A stretch of DNA of 64,000 nucleotides from Amoebophrya sp. A120 (Eukaryota > Sar > Dinophyceae > Syndiniales > Amoebophryaceae), in the NCBI GenBank assembly GCA_905178155.1, contig CAJINV010000020.1, positions 868,001-932,000 on the forward strand, written 5' to 3'. The notes under the pieces are model-generated. The model made no database searches and was not told the origin of the DNA. It saw only the letters and a program-made list of their open reading frames with translations. A program made the position numbers and the translations under genes. Of the stretch, positions 11,982 through 22,766 are shown piece after piece; positions within the stretch are counted from its first letter, which is position 1; each line of letters starts with the position of its first letter.

Positions 11982-13828
11982 TCACCCATGACGACCACAT
12001 GGAGCTGTTCGTGCTGCTCCAGCCACGGAAGGTAAAAAGGATATTTCAGGTTTATTTGCCCGTAGTTCCCGCACCTCGCAGCGTTTCACCGCTAGCACAT
12101 CGCGTTGCAAGTACTGCATTGGCATCCTTTTCGGGGTTTCTGTAGTGCACGAAAGATCTGGCTCTTGATAAGGTTCGAACGAGACCGCGACAAGCGAAGC
12201 CGAAGAACCTGCTCCCCCGACGTTAACATCAAAGTTCTTGAAGCTAAACCCTTCGCCAATCAGAAATGGCGGAGTGTTAGACAAAACATCAGCCTTACAA
12301 CCACCGCCGTCATGATCACCTCCTTCACCATTCTTCGATGCCAGTAAGCTGTTCGGAAGAATTTTCCGCACATCCGCTATGGATGTGTCAGGATCGAAAT
12401 CGACAAAATCGAAAAATTTGTGATGCATAAAATGTAGGGCGCGCGAGGCCTGTATTGGGGAGCAGGCAAATGAGACCGATTGTGAGCCTGCTTAGGGGTA
12501 TGCAATGTGTTGCCAGAGTAGCATGACAGGAGCAGTCTGCTTTGCCCAAACAGCATGACAGACTGGATTTTGGTGGTCCCGAAATTTGTAATGCGCCACT
12601 TGGAAACTAAGGCTCCAACTGGCATCGATTTTGTGCATCGCAAATTTTTCGACTTTGTCGATTTCGATTCTGACACTTCCATATCCGCTTCCGACAAGTC
12701 GTTTTCCCGATCCAGACCGAACAACAGCCGGTGGTTCATCATGCCGCCTCCAGACGTCTCCCTTTCCACGCTGACCTGGTTGATCAACAAAACGCGCATT
12801 TGCGGGAACGTGTTTCGCAGAAACTCACACGCATCGTTCGTCAGATACGCCCAGTGAGTAGTCCGGAGACGATGTTGGTGCTGTTTCAGTATTTCGGTGT
12901 TCTTCACTGCAGCGTCTTCGCCTTCACCGCTCGCTTCGGGTTCGCCATCGCCGGCTTCCACAAAGTTGGAAAGGGTATTGTCATCCGTTAGAACTTCCTT
13001 GTCACACACGTCGATGCAAACGCAGACAGCGTTTTCAAGAGCATCAGTTTGACTTTTGTTTATTTCCGTCCCGTCTGACACACCAGGACCTCCGAAGATC
13101 GCCTCCCGCAGGTGCGTTTCTTTTATGAGCGGCTCTGTGCGTTCCGGTTTTAGTTCTCCGTCTGGGCCAAAAAGATCTTTCTCGTCCGGTGTGAAGATGT
13201 AGCGATAGGTTTCAGACTTTTCGCTCGAACTAGTGCGAAAGGACACCACGCGTGCTGTCGGGAGAGAAGTTGCTGGGTCCGTGCCCTGTGCATTCTGGTC
13301 TTGTGCAAGAGCGGGGTTTTCCACAGCATCCACGTCTTCAATCGCAACTCCAACTTTCGTTTTCTCGAAGTCCCTTATTCTCAGGAATAGACCGGGAAGT
13401 TCGTTATGCCGCAATCCGGCACCGGCATGTGTCTGATGTAGACTTTGTTCTGTAGAAAACTCCGAAAGAACTTGACCCAAGACCAAGGTTGCGAAGTTGG
13501 GTTGTGGCGACGCAATGTCTAATATGTCAGCGGTTTCAGACGAAGTTTCTGCTGCTATGTGGCCCGCAACTTGTTTTTGCGGTTGTTCTTCCGCTCCGAG
13601 AAGCGCCTTGTCGACGAAATCGAAAGGAAGAATGTGCGCTACACATTCCAGATGCGAGCCATTGAGGTGTGGGTTGAGCCAGTTCGCACGTGTGCGGCAG
13701 TTGCAACGGAAAAAACCAAATCTGGCGCTGGGTACCGCCATCAACTCCAAATCCATGCGGTCGCTGCAACCGAAAAACGGAATGGACTCTCCGAGCCCGA
13801 GAGTCACTGCTGTCGATGCGGAGGCCAT
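11982..13828 (-). CDS. Unknown 511-residue protein
   Basis: Two exons around an introner (12378-12683, TCCGC duplicated) join ...RENDLSEAD to VRKILPNSLL. The first ATG in frame is at 13828 with an ACCATGG context (MASASTAVTLGLGESIPFF). The frame stays open slightly upstream, so an earlier start is possible. The sequence has Cys/Arg clusters near the N-terminus (FGFFRCNCRTRANWLNPHLN), an acidic middle and a conserved-looking stretch TTHWAYLTNDACEFLRNTFP before the element. The stop is at 11982-11984. I see no signal peptide, membrane span or known domain, and no function can be given. Confidence 0.65.
12378..12683. mobile_element. Introner element, family F5 (related to F2)
   Basis: Ends TATGGATGTGTCAGGATCGA and TTCTGACACTTCCATA. 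TCCGC is duplicated exactly at 12373-12377 and 12684-12688. The long arms include ATCGACAAAATCGAAAAATT. The same family occurs at 25645-25951. Confidence 0.93.
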
Positions 13829-14073
13829 GGTAAAACAAGCGGCCGGTGATCCGACGAGGATGAATTGCGCCAACGTACTCGTTTTAATTTTGCCCGAAGC
13901 TCTCCTGACGAGCGCCAGCGATGGCGGTAACTAAAGGATCGCCGATTTGAAGCAGTCTAGTTCTAGGCACAAACTAACATATTCATAGTGCTGAAGTGCC
14001 CCTTTTTATGTGGAGTTGATCCTGCTTTTATTCTAGTATCTTCCTTGGGCGTACTTCTGGCCTAGTCATTGAC

Positions 14074-14310
14074 GATGGTTGTGACGCATTCGGCCAACAT
14101 TCCTTCTAGCTCGGAATGTTGCCGCTGCAAGAACAGCTTCGAGGCCACGTTTAAGTTTATGCGTACTTACGCTTGCTGCTGCTGGGATGCTGAAAAACGA
14201 GACGGAGGCGGGGGAACACAACACAGACAGACCAACAACTGCTTGGCAAGCGGGGCCACCACGTTGACCAGCTCGGCCTTAATGGGTGACGCCGTTAGCT
14301 TAGGTAGGAA
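14074..14310 (+). CDS. Possible short Cys-rich exon (plus strand)
   Basis: An open frame MVVTHSANIPSSSECCRCKN... with Cys pairs (ECCRCKNSFEATFK, YACCCWDAE) ends at a donor-like CTTAG|GTAGGAAT, immediately before the first GC-rich island. A similar arrangement precedes the second island. It could be the first exon of a small plus-strand gene whose intron contains the island, or it could be chance. No downstream exon was found. Confidence 0.25.
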
Positions 14311-14319
14311 TACGAATAT

Positions 14320-15832
14320 GAATGTATGAGAAAAACAACCGCGGCGAGCACGGTGTCCAATCTTTGCCCAACCACCAACCGCAGAGTAATCCGCCGGACG
14401 CCGGGCGAGCCCCGCTGCGCGCATCTGCCGGGGCGTTCCACGCGCCTTGCCCCCTCGGCCACAAGACTCGGGCCCGGGCTTTGCGCGCAATACTTTCGTG
14501 CGAGGGCGGGCGCCACCCACCAGTCACTGACTATGTATCGCAGCGGCACCATGACAACCAACCAGAAGGAACCGGGCATCCAGGCGGGCGGGCTGATACC
14601 TTGCGAACACAACCGCCACGGGCCCGCCGGCGGGCGGGCCCACTGCGGGGGCCGGCGGACGCCTGCGTCCCCCACAGGGGGGGCTGGCGCCTTCGCACGC
14701 GCGGGCAGTTTGGCCGGCCCAAGATAGACTGACGGAGGGCGGGAAAGGCGCCGCGCGCCCTCCCACAAAACTACGCCGGAACCCCACACACCACCCAGAG
14801 AGGGGCGGAGGCGAAGAAGGAAACGAGCGGAGCGGGCCGGGCCGGCCGTTCTTGTGCTGGCGGCTGGGGCGCGCAGCTCGCCACGCCTTTGCCTTTGGCC
14901 TTGCATCCAGCCTGCCGGGCATCCAGTCTTTCTCGGCCGACCGCGCCCCTCCCTCGTAATAAAGGGCGGGCGCGCCCCCCCGCCCCCGATGCGGCCCTGC
15001 CCGCCGGCCCCAAGCGCCCCGAAAGAATTCCCGCGGGGGGGGCCAATGCCCCACGCGGGCGGGCCACCCAGCTGCGCAGGGAGGCCGCGGGCCCTCCGGC
15101 CGCGTGCCTGCGGGAGCGGGGGGGGCCGGAAGAGGGGGCCGGGCGCTTCAGCCACAACACGCGCGGGCCCGCTTTCGGAGTCCGGAACTCGGACTGAAAC
15201 TCTTCACCCCATGCAAGGGGGGCTGCCGAAACACGCAGCGCCGCCCGCCGGTGGGTAGGCAATACGCCCGAAGGGCGGACTGCGCTAGGCACGTCACGGC
15301 GCCCTTGGCCTGTCTCCTCTGCGGGTTGAAAAAAAAATTAATAAAGGGGGGAGCCGGCGAAGCGGTGCCCCGCTAAAGCCTACGGCTGCGGACCAGAATG
15401 AACGCCGTCCCTCGGGCGCTTGTGGGGCGCGGGACCTCGGGCCGCGCAGAGTGCCCACGCATGTGCACTACGCGCAGGGGGGCGCGCCGCCGGGTTCATG
15501 CAGCTTGCTGGATGGCCCGGCCAGGAGATCGCGCCGGCGGGCGTTCCTCGGAAGGGGTCGGCGCTATATACTTCGCGCGACACCTTCGCCGCAGGCTGGC
15601 GCAGGCCACCAGAAAGCCACCGCCACGCCCTCGCAGAGCTCTCGCGCCGAGGCGCCGCGAATCGGTAACCCCCGAACCCCGCCACCTTCGGGCGCCGGGT
15701 CGGCCATCGCTCCGCAAAGCGGCGGACCCGGGTAAACACCCCGGAGCATTCCAAAGCAAGGGGGCCCCCGCTGCTTGTCGGTGCAGAGAGGTTTTGCAGT
15801 ACAAACGGCCGCACCAAGCGCAAGTAGAACAA
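14320..15832. other. GC-rich island 1, no credible gene
   Basis: About 1.5 kb of very high GC with many poly-G/C runs, bounded on the right by a foldback element. Long frames exist on both strands at once (for example 14295-15155 minus), as expected from GC content alone. They are Pro/Arg/Ala/Gly low complexity. I recognise no rRNA, tRNA or protein domain. Confidence 0.6.
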
Positions 15833-16430
15833 GAGCGGAGTAACAACTAGGCCAACTAACTCGGGATCTCAAGTGCGAAAGTTTTTCTATATAGCGACAC
15901 CTCTGACCGGAGCCGACGACTCCGGTCAGAGGTGTGCTTTGAAAACGTCTTGACAACATATGCAATTCGCGCGGTTTTGCGCATAATTTTTGTGTTTTCG
16001 GTAAAAAACTCGCTTCATAGGAAAGCGTGTGAAGTTGTTGGGCTTCATAAATGTTAGCTTCGCGGCAAGGAATTTTCGCCATGACAAAGCAGGCACCGGG
16101 TGCGTTGCCAAGAAAGCGAAAACGTTGCCCCGCCGATTTTCAAAAAAGGGCCCAAAAGCAAAAATAGTATGCACAAAAGCACAAATCTGCATAGGGTTTT
16201 TCTGCTGTAACCAACCGGCTGTGCGCTCGCCGACCCTTGCCAGCACGAGTTGCCTGCTCGCTACTCGCCGCCACGAGTTACGTGGCTAGGTAACTCGTGG
16301 CGACCAGTCTCGGCCGCCCGAAAAACTTTCGCACTTGAGATCCCGAGTTAGTCGTCCGGCCGATCGGATTCGGCCGGCCGGACGACTAACTCGGGGACCC
16401 GAGTTAGTTGCCCTAGTTGTTACTCCGCTC
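15833..16430. mobile_element. Foldback/MITE-like element, 598 bp
   Basis: The left arm (15833-15887) begins GAGCGGAGTAACAACTAGG and runs to AAGTGCGAAAGTTTTTC. The right arm (16320-16430) is its complement, enlarged by a GC-rich inner hairpin at 16351-16386. Inside are a 15-bp-arm hairpin (15898-15934) and a 10-bp-arm hairpin (16271-16300). AACAA flanks both sides (15828-15832; 16432-16436). No transposase is present. It is non-coding and adjoins GC island 1. Confidence 0.8.
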
Positions 16431-17021
16431 CAACAAAAAGCGTCAATGACAACAGACTGCGACCGCGACCTGCGGACGTGGTGTCGTGGTTCCACGAACA
16501 CGATAAAGCATTCTCTACATTCATCTTCTTAAGCGCTGCGACTCATCTTAATCGCAACCCTTGCTTTCCTTTTTAATAATGCGGCGACCCGAGGAGACGC
16601 TAACATTGAGATTGACGTGGTGATTACTTACCAGTGTCATCATGAATTAGTTCTATTCAGCTTATGCTTAGGTATACAAAACTTTCCCAACAGGGCTATG
16701 ATCATACAAGAATGACATCAATTCATAGTGGTCTTGGTGATATTTTTTTTTCTTTTTCGGTGCTTCATATTTCTTCATTTACATTTCTATTCCGGCTAGC
16801 CGCCAAGTATATGAATGTGGTCATCAATTTTTTATACTATTATCTTCATCGCAAATTCTGAATATATGCATATATACACGCAAAAGACAATGATCAGTGA
16901 CATGTTGCAAGAGCGGAATTTTCGTCCAGCACTTGCTCAAATACAGACTCAACAACAACTACAGTATGCAGCGAAAATGTACTCCTGCAACTTAAGTACT
17001 ACGTTCTCCCTGTCACATTCC
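16431..17021. other. Intergenic spacer downstream of the WD40 gene
   Basis: AT-richer sequence with poly-T and no credible gene. It should include the WD40 gene's 3' UTR. Confidence 0.45.
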
Positions 17022-20000
17022 TCAATTCCCACCCGTCAGCAGGGTTTTCGACGCCAGGTCCTCCGCAGATCCCGCAACCGCCTTACCGCCACTACTTCCA
17101 AACAAACCCTCCGCCACTTCTCGCTGTTTCGAATTTTGCTTCGACGAGAGCGGCGTCGCCCCAGAAACGTACTCCTTCGACCGTTTTTTCGACTCGTTCC
17201 CCATGGCATGTAGAAATTCGCCGACGGTCAAGCAGTGGATGATCCCGTCGGTATCGCCGATGAAGCAGTTGTCACAGTCCGCATCCAGCGTCAACGTCGT
17301 GATCTTCGGAATTTCGGCACCGGCAGCGGCGGGGTTGTCTTGGTCGGTTGTTAAGTTTTCATGTTCGTACTCGGCGACGACATCTCCTGTCTTCCGGTTC
17401 AGAATCCGCAAAGTGGAGGAAGCCGTGGCGAGGATGTAGTTGGACCGTCCGGAGAAGCAAACGCTGTTCACACCACAGTTGTTCGTCGACTCGTTTAATA
17501 CTTTCTGCTCTTTGTCTTCATCCGCCCCCTCGTTATTTTCCAAACTCTGCGGCCAGGTAAAGGAGGCGAGCAGTTGCATGTTGGTTTCGTTGTCGTTTTC
17601 CAAATCCTCATCCAGAGTTTTATTCCGGTTCTTCGACGGCGTTTTGCTCGGCGAGGAGCCTTTACTCGGGGATTTCTTCATTTCCGGAACTACCGGGGAG
17701 GAAACCAACATGGAAGTCGTTGTTGCACCAACATGGAGGAAACCAACATGGAGGAATTTGCTAGGAATTTGCTTGGAATTCTAAGCAACTTTTCCGCATT
17801 TTGTCTGGAATTTGTTTGGAATTTCGCTCAGAGAATTCTGGAGTTTCGTCATAGCGTCGCGACTGGCAAATTCCAGATAAATTCCAAATGAATTCCAAAC
17901 AAATTTCTTACAAAAGGAAAACAAAAAGAAAATAAATTTCTGGCAAATGTCAAACAGAGGGAACCCAGAGGACTAACACGACCTCCGACCTAGGTCGCGA
18001 CCTAGGTCGCGACCCACCCGGAAGCAACCACAAGACAGCACAAGAACTCTTCCAAAGTCCAGGACACAAGTATCCGATATGGCACGACACCCAAGCGGCA
18101 CACTCCGCCACCGGGTGCCAGAATAGGTCCAGCAGACGAAAAAGCTACAGCTTTGCCCTGCGTGGGTAGTTCGGGTCCAGGGCTGCGAATAATTGGCACA
18201 AGATATAAGCTTCATGCTATGGGGATTCGACTACCCTCAACAGCACGGCGTTGTTGTCTGTTTCCTCACGCTTGCTATCATTGGCCCCCATATTTGGACA
18301 GAACAAGACGCGGGTAGTCTACCACGATAGCCTGCGCCCGAGAACACGCCGACTGCTGTCCCTGCGAAAACATCTTTCACACAGCGACCGCGCGGATGTT
18401 AGCTACGCTGCGGCTCCGGCGCTAAGAGTTTTTTTTTCCCCGAGAAATTCCACGAAATTCCGCTCAAATTCCCTCATCGGATGCGCCAGAGCGTATATTT
18501 CCGGAACTACCGGGGAGGAAACCAACATGGAAGTCGTTGTTGCAGCACTACCAAGACCACTGCTACCGTTCGTTTTGTTCAAATCCCAGATTTGAATGGC
18601 TTTCCGCGGGTCGTAGCTCCCGGTCAAGAGTTCCAGCCCGTGAAAGCCGTAGTCGATGCCGTCCGCACCGACCGTCGGACCGTACAGGACTTTGATCGGT
18701 TGCTCCTTCAGGAGACTTATGAAATGCAAAAGCCTCGTACTGGTATCCATTGCATTACAAAGGTTTTCAAAAAGAAAAGTGACATTTGTAATGCTGATTT
18801 GCCTAATATGGGTAATCTGTCATGCATGATTGCAATTACAACTACGAGTGCGATACTTTTGCACAGGATAAGATCCCACAGATGGACGAGATTGTCCATG
18901 CCCGCGGACAGGAGCAAGTTTATCATTGGTAAAAACCTCCCCGCCCCATAGTTGTAACGCAATTCTGCATGCTGAAGATGTTTCTCATGCGGAGCCCCAT
19001 GAGAAGCGCTTTCTATTCGTGATTCGGAGTTTGTCGCGCTCCAATCAGCATGATGCGCTAGGTTTGCGATGCTGGTGAAGTAGCTAAACAGGATCACACT
19101 ACGAGGCCAGATTTGTCATGCGCAACAGCCAAGCCTTGTGGATTTGTCTAGCAGATTTCCCGTCTTGACTATGGGGTGGGGACGTTTTTACCCAGGATAA
19201 AGTTCACGTCCGTGTTGTGGTACCGGAGCGCCACGATGCTGCTGCTGTGCCCGGACTTGTGGGTCTCGGTGCGGGATTCCAGTGTGGTCCGCAACTCGCC
19301 GTAGCTGTAGCTCGCGTCGTACACCCGGACTTTCCCGTCCGCCCCCCCGGTCGCGAACGACCGGCCCTTGCGGGCGAAATCGAGCACCTGCGTGGCGTTG
19401 TTCAGCTCGGTCAAGCGAGAGAGCTCCCGGTCCGGGATCCGGTGCCCGCTCGCGGTCAGCTTCGCCTTGCTCGGCGAGGAGAGTGCGGGCTTCGCCTCCG
19501 CGGTTGAACTGCAGTCCCAGAACTGGACCAAGCCGTCGTCCGCGGGAGAGACCGAGATCAGCACATTGTCGTCCTTCCACCGCAGCATCGTGATCGGAAA
19601 CCGCATCTGCTCGGTGACGGCTTGATCTAAAAAATCCACCTCCTGTTGCTTAAAATTGCGGACGACGGCGTTCAAGACAGTGGTGTTTTCGCCGTCTTTC
19701 ACGTTGAACAACCGGATCTCGCCGTCACCATACGAAACAGCAACGCGGTCCTGTTTGCCGGGGCAGAGCTGGAGGCAGAAAACCTATTTAGTTTGATTGA
19801 TTTGGGATTTGTCCAATTCGATTTTTATCTTCATCTTCGAGCAACAGTAGAGGCTTCTCGAGCTCGACACACAACCACAAAGACTGACCTATTTACTTTT
19901 GTGCACCCGCTCATCAACTTGAACTTACCTTCTGATCCAAGGGCACCGCAGTGCCGCGACGGCTGTCCTTGGACAACGTGCGACTTCGTTTGCTGATCCG

Positions 20001-20060
20001 GCCGCCGGCTCCCACGGGAGCCTTCACGCCGGACCATCGGACGGAAACAGGTTTGCTCAT
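17022..20060 (-). CDS. WD40-repeat protein, 544 residues
   Basis: The ATG at 20060 opens exon 1 (to 19929), which ends at GAAG|GTAAGT. A 145-nt GT-AG intron (19784-19928) follows. Two introners (18921-19199 and 18718-18870) and one 817-bp unit bounded by 48-bp direct repeats are then removed, leaving exactly 545 codons. WD-type blades are visible: DRVAVSYGDGEIRLFNV, VSPADDGLVQFWDC, FATGGADGKVRVYDA, LLSAGMDNLVHLWDL, LTGSYDPRKAIQIWDL and ILATASSTLRILNR. The stretch MKKSPSKGSSPSKTPSKNRN is a basic, Ser-rich insertion. It is probably a beta-propeller scaffold; the partner and complex cannot be told. The C-terminus is low complexity and ends at 17022. Confidence 0.85.
17680..18544. repeat. 48-bp direct repeats flanking an intron-like insert
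   Basis: Identical 48-bp copies at 17680-17727 and 18497-18544 encode the same TTTSMLVSSPVVPE peptide. Between them is a 769-bp insert with stops. Removing one copy plus the insert (817 bp) keeps the WD40 frame. The insert contains AATTCC-rich short inverted repeats (17752-17905) and a tandem ACCTAGGTCGCG motif (17987-18013). It lacks TAT...ATA ends. Confidence 0.8.
18718..18870. mobile_element. Introner element, family F1
   Basis: Ends TATGAAATGCAAAAGCCTCG and CTTTTGCACAGGATA. The flanks are AGACT and AGATC, an imperfect duplication. Removal joins ...HLWDL to LKEQPIKV in frame. Confidence 0.85.
18921..19199. mobile_element. Introner element, family F7 type
   Basis: Ends TATCATTGGTAAAAACCTCC and the partner ...TTTTTACCCAGGATA, with AAGTT duplicated exactly at 18916-18920 and 19200-19204. 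Removal joins ...HNTDVN to LLLSAGMDN in frame. Confidence 0.92.
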
Positions 20061-22766
20061 TCTTATGTGCGAAAGATTGTGAGGACACTAATGTCGCTGC
20101 TGAGCGAGGTGAATGTTGATGTAGTTTTGCGGATAATATCCTCTATCGGAGTACCTTCTACTAAACTTGGAGCAGGACCACGTTTCAGAAAAGCCTTTCG
20201 AAATACTCTTGAAGGACTACCAGAAGACACCTACTTCTTGCAAGACTTATACGAATAGAAGAACCGAAGTCTTGAACTCCATCGAGTTTTACCTTTGATT
20301 TCAAGAAAATATACAAAGCTAATACTCCCTATTTCCAAACTCGCCGTCGACCAGGGACGCAAAGCATACTTTACATACTTACAACCTACTCTGTGCAAAA
20401 CCGGAACCAAAATCAAAAAAAGAATCGCAGCCGAATTTAACAAATTTACTGAACCAAAATCAGAAAAAACGAGAAAAAAAAACCGATGAAGGAGGAAGAA
20501 AAAAAGAAGAAACTTAGAAAGTATGGGACGTCCTGCTCGCGAAGCTAGGAATAGGATGCACTAGTGCCTGAACGACTCAAGTTTGAACAACTGGCTGTTA
20601 TTCCTGCTGCCGGGCGAGCTGTACTTAGCTCCTGCTCAAGTAAGAGTTTAGTCGCGGCTTTGACGACCTTTGTTCGCAGTTTTCTTGAAATTATACAGCA
20701 TAGCCATAGGCTTCCGCTTGACCCTTTTTACAGTTGGAGTTGTGTCGACCAGAACTTGTACTTTCATTTACCTTAACCTTCCCGAGCAACCAATGCATCA
20801 TACTTCTCATGACTTGCCGAACGTAGGAGTTGGCAAATCCCCACATTATTGCGTGCTTCGATGTGCCGCTTTTGCAGATCTTCAACGTGTTCTTGAGTGT
20901 TGTTGCGCTTTCCGTTTTTTTTTTGATGTAATTTGTAGTTCTAATTCAACTTCTATCTGCACTTTTTGTATTTGTACTAATATCCGATGGTGGATAATCA
21001 TTACCACAGCCCTCCGGACTCCTGTGACGAAAAAAAATGGTGAGTCTTTCATCACCCCCCCATACTAGTTACTTGTTAAGTTTTAATTTGAATATCAATG
21101 CATGTGGTGTGACCGTTATCTTTTAGCGCCATTGATGTCCAATCAATACGATTGGAAATCATGGAATTGCAGCTGCTCTCTGAAGATGCATGCTTTTCAT
21201 CCGTCGAGTACAACGGAAAATCGCTATTGCAAGAATCTTCACAAGATGGATGGTGGAAAAAGATTTTTGTGCTGCTGGGTAGATGGTGCCTGATAGACTT
21301 CATTTTCATCATCAAACTGCATACTTGCGTAGTTCTTGCGCATGACTCGTAGCCAGAAACAACTAAGCACAGGCAATAAAATACCTCATAATGGTCATGA
21401 TAATGATAGTACTTTCACAACGAGCATACAAGAGCAAGGTTTTCATTTGATGAAAAAATCAACGGTGCCGCTCCTTGTTCATTCACTGAGAAAATAAAAC
21501 GGCCCTTCATGACAGCAGTAGAAACAGCAGAATGATGATGCACACTTTTACAAAGTGAAATACAGATTTGATTCTATTTGAGGTGACTTTTTGATGTCTG
21601 AGGGCAAAGTAAAAATGCTGTGTTCTTTACTTTATTCTGCGGCATTAGGAGTTGGAGTTGTGTTGTGTGCTTAAGAGCGTGAGCAAAACCAAAAAGGTCA
21701 TCAAGAGATGTTGGCTTCGCTTGGGTTAGTGGTTGTCAACAAGAAGGGGCTTTCTTATTGGAAGGTGGTGTCCGCCTTCTGCAGGTCATTCAGTCGTTGA
21801 TATTTGTGCTAGTGTTACTCTTACTGAAATACAGGCCAATCATGTCGTAATGAAAAGATGGCTGATGTTCTTGGCGAGAGCGACAAATCTGTAGAACCCA
21901 TTGACATGATATCTGTGTGCCTGAACACCACTACTCGACTACTTCCCAAAATGAACCTTGAGAGCCGCGAGTAGGAGCTTTTGCATCAAGAAAGGCTACT
22001 AGTAGGGAAGTGGGAGGAGCACGAGCATAATTACGGAATCCTGTCTCGATGACGATGATGTAAACAGGAGCTGTTCATGGTGGGTAATGTCCACTAGAAG
22101 TACTGCTGCTAGATCATTCCGCTGGGTGCTAGTGCTCCTCCATGGCACCAAAAAAAAGGAACTGCGCGGCAGATCCCCCCATTTTTACTTCTCCATATTT
22201 CGTCATATTATGGCTGTCGGCTGGATATGAAAGAATACTAAGGATCTATCTTCTTAGAAGATATGCAAGCCGTTTCCGAAAATACTTGCTTCTTGCCATA
22301 GAAAGCAAATTCGGCGATGAAGCTTGGCGTTTGCGACGACATCACTACGGGTTCCTGCGGTTGTCCGACAAGGTCAAGGTACGACCGCGTACTACTAGTT
22401 GTGCCGATTTATTCTGCGCGAGCTCGGCAGCATCAAACTTGGTTGAAAAAAGGATAAAAAAACTACGCTGAACGCGCCCGTCACCCCAATGGCCGTTCAA
22501 CGAAGTAGTTAATATTCATTGCATTTTTCGACATGATTCATTTCGGACACGCCGACATTTGCTATGCTACAATGATAATCTTGGGAAAAGAATAAAGTGA
22601 CAGAGTTCTATAGTGACTTAATACTTCTTCTTCACGTGTTGTTTGCTAAATTCAAATGTACTTAATAGATTTATCCGATGTCGCTCTTGTCGCGTTCGCT
22701 TTTGTAGCTGGTCTTTTTGAGAGATAAATAACCTCCGAAGGTCCTTCACTAGCCTGACCACTATGT
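20061..22766. other. Long intergenic region
   Basis: 2.7 kb of AT-leaning sequence between the WD40 start and the PP2C stop. The only open frame worth noting is at 22142-22471 plus. No introner, tRNA or rRNA was recognised. Confidence 0.45.
22142..22471 (+). CDS. Doubtful 109-residue basic open frame
   Basis: The start context CCATGG begins MAPKKRNCAADPP; the protein is basic with a hydrophobic patch (YFVILWLSAGYERILRIYLL). It has no recognised domain and is antisense to the direction of neighbouring genes. It could be a real small gene or a chance frame. Confidence 0.2.
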   Translation: MAPKKRNCAADPPIFTSPYFVILWLSAGYERILRIYLLRRYASRFRKYLLLAIESKFGDEAWRLRRHHYGFLRLSDKVKVRPRTTSCADLFCASSAASNLVEKRIKKLR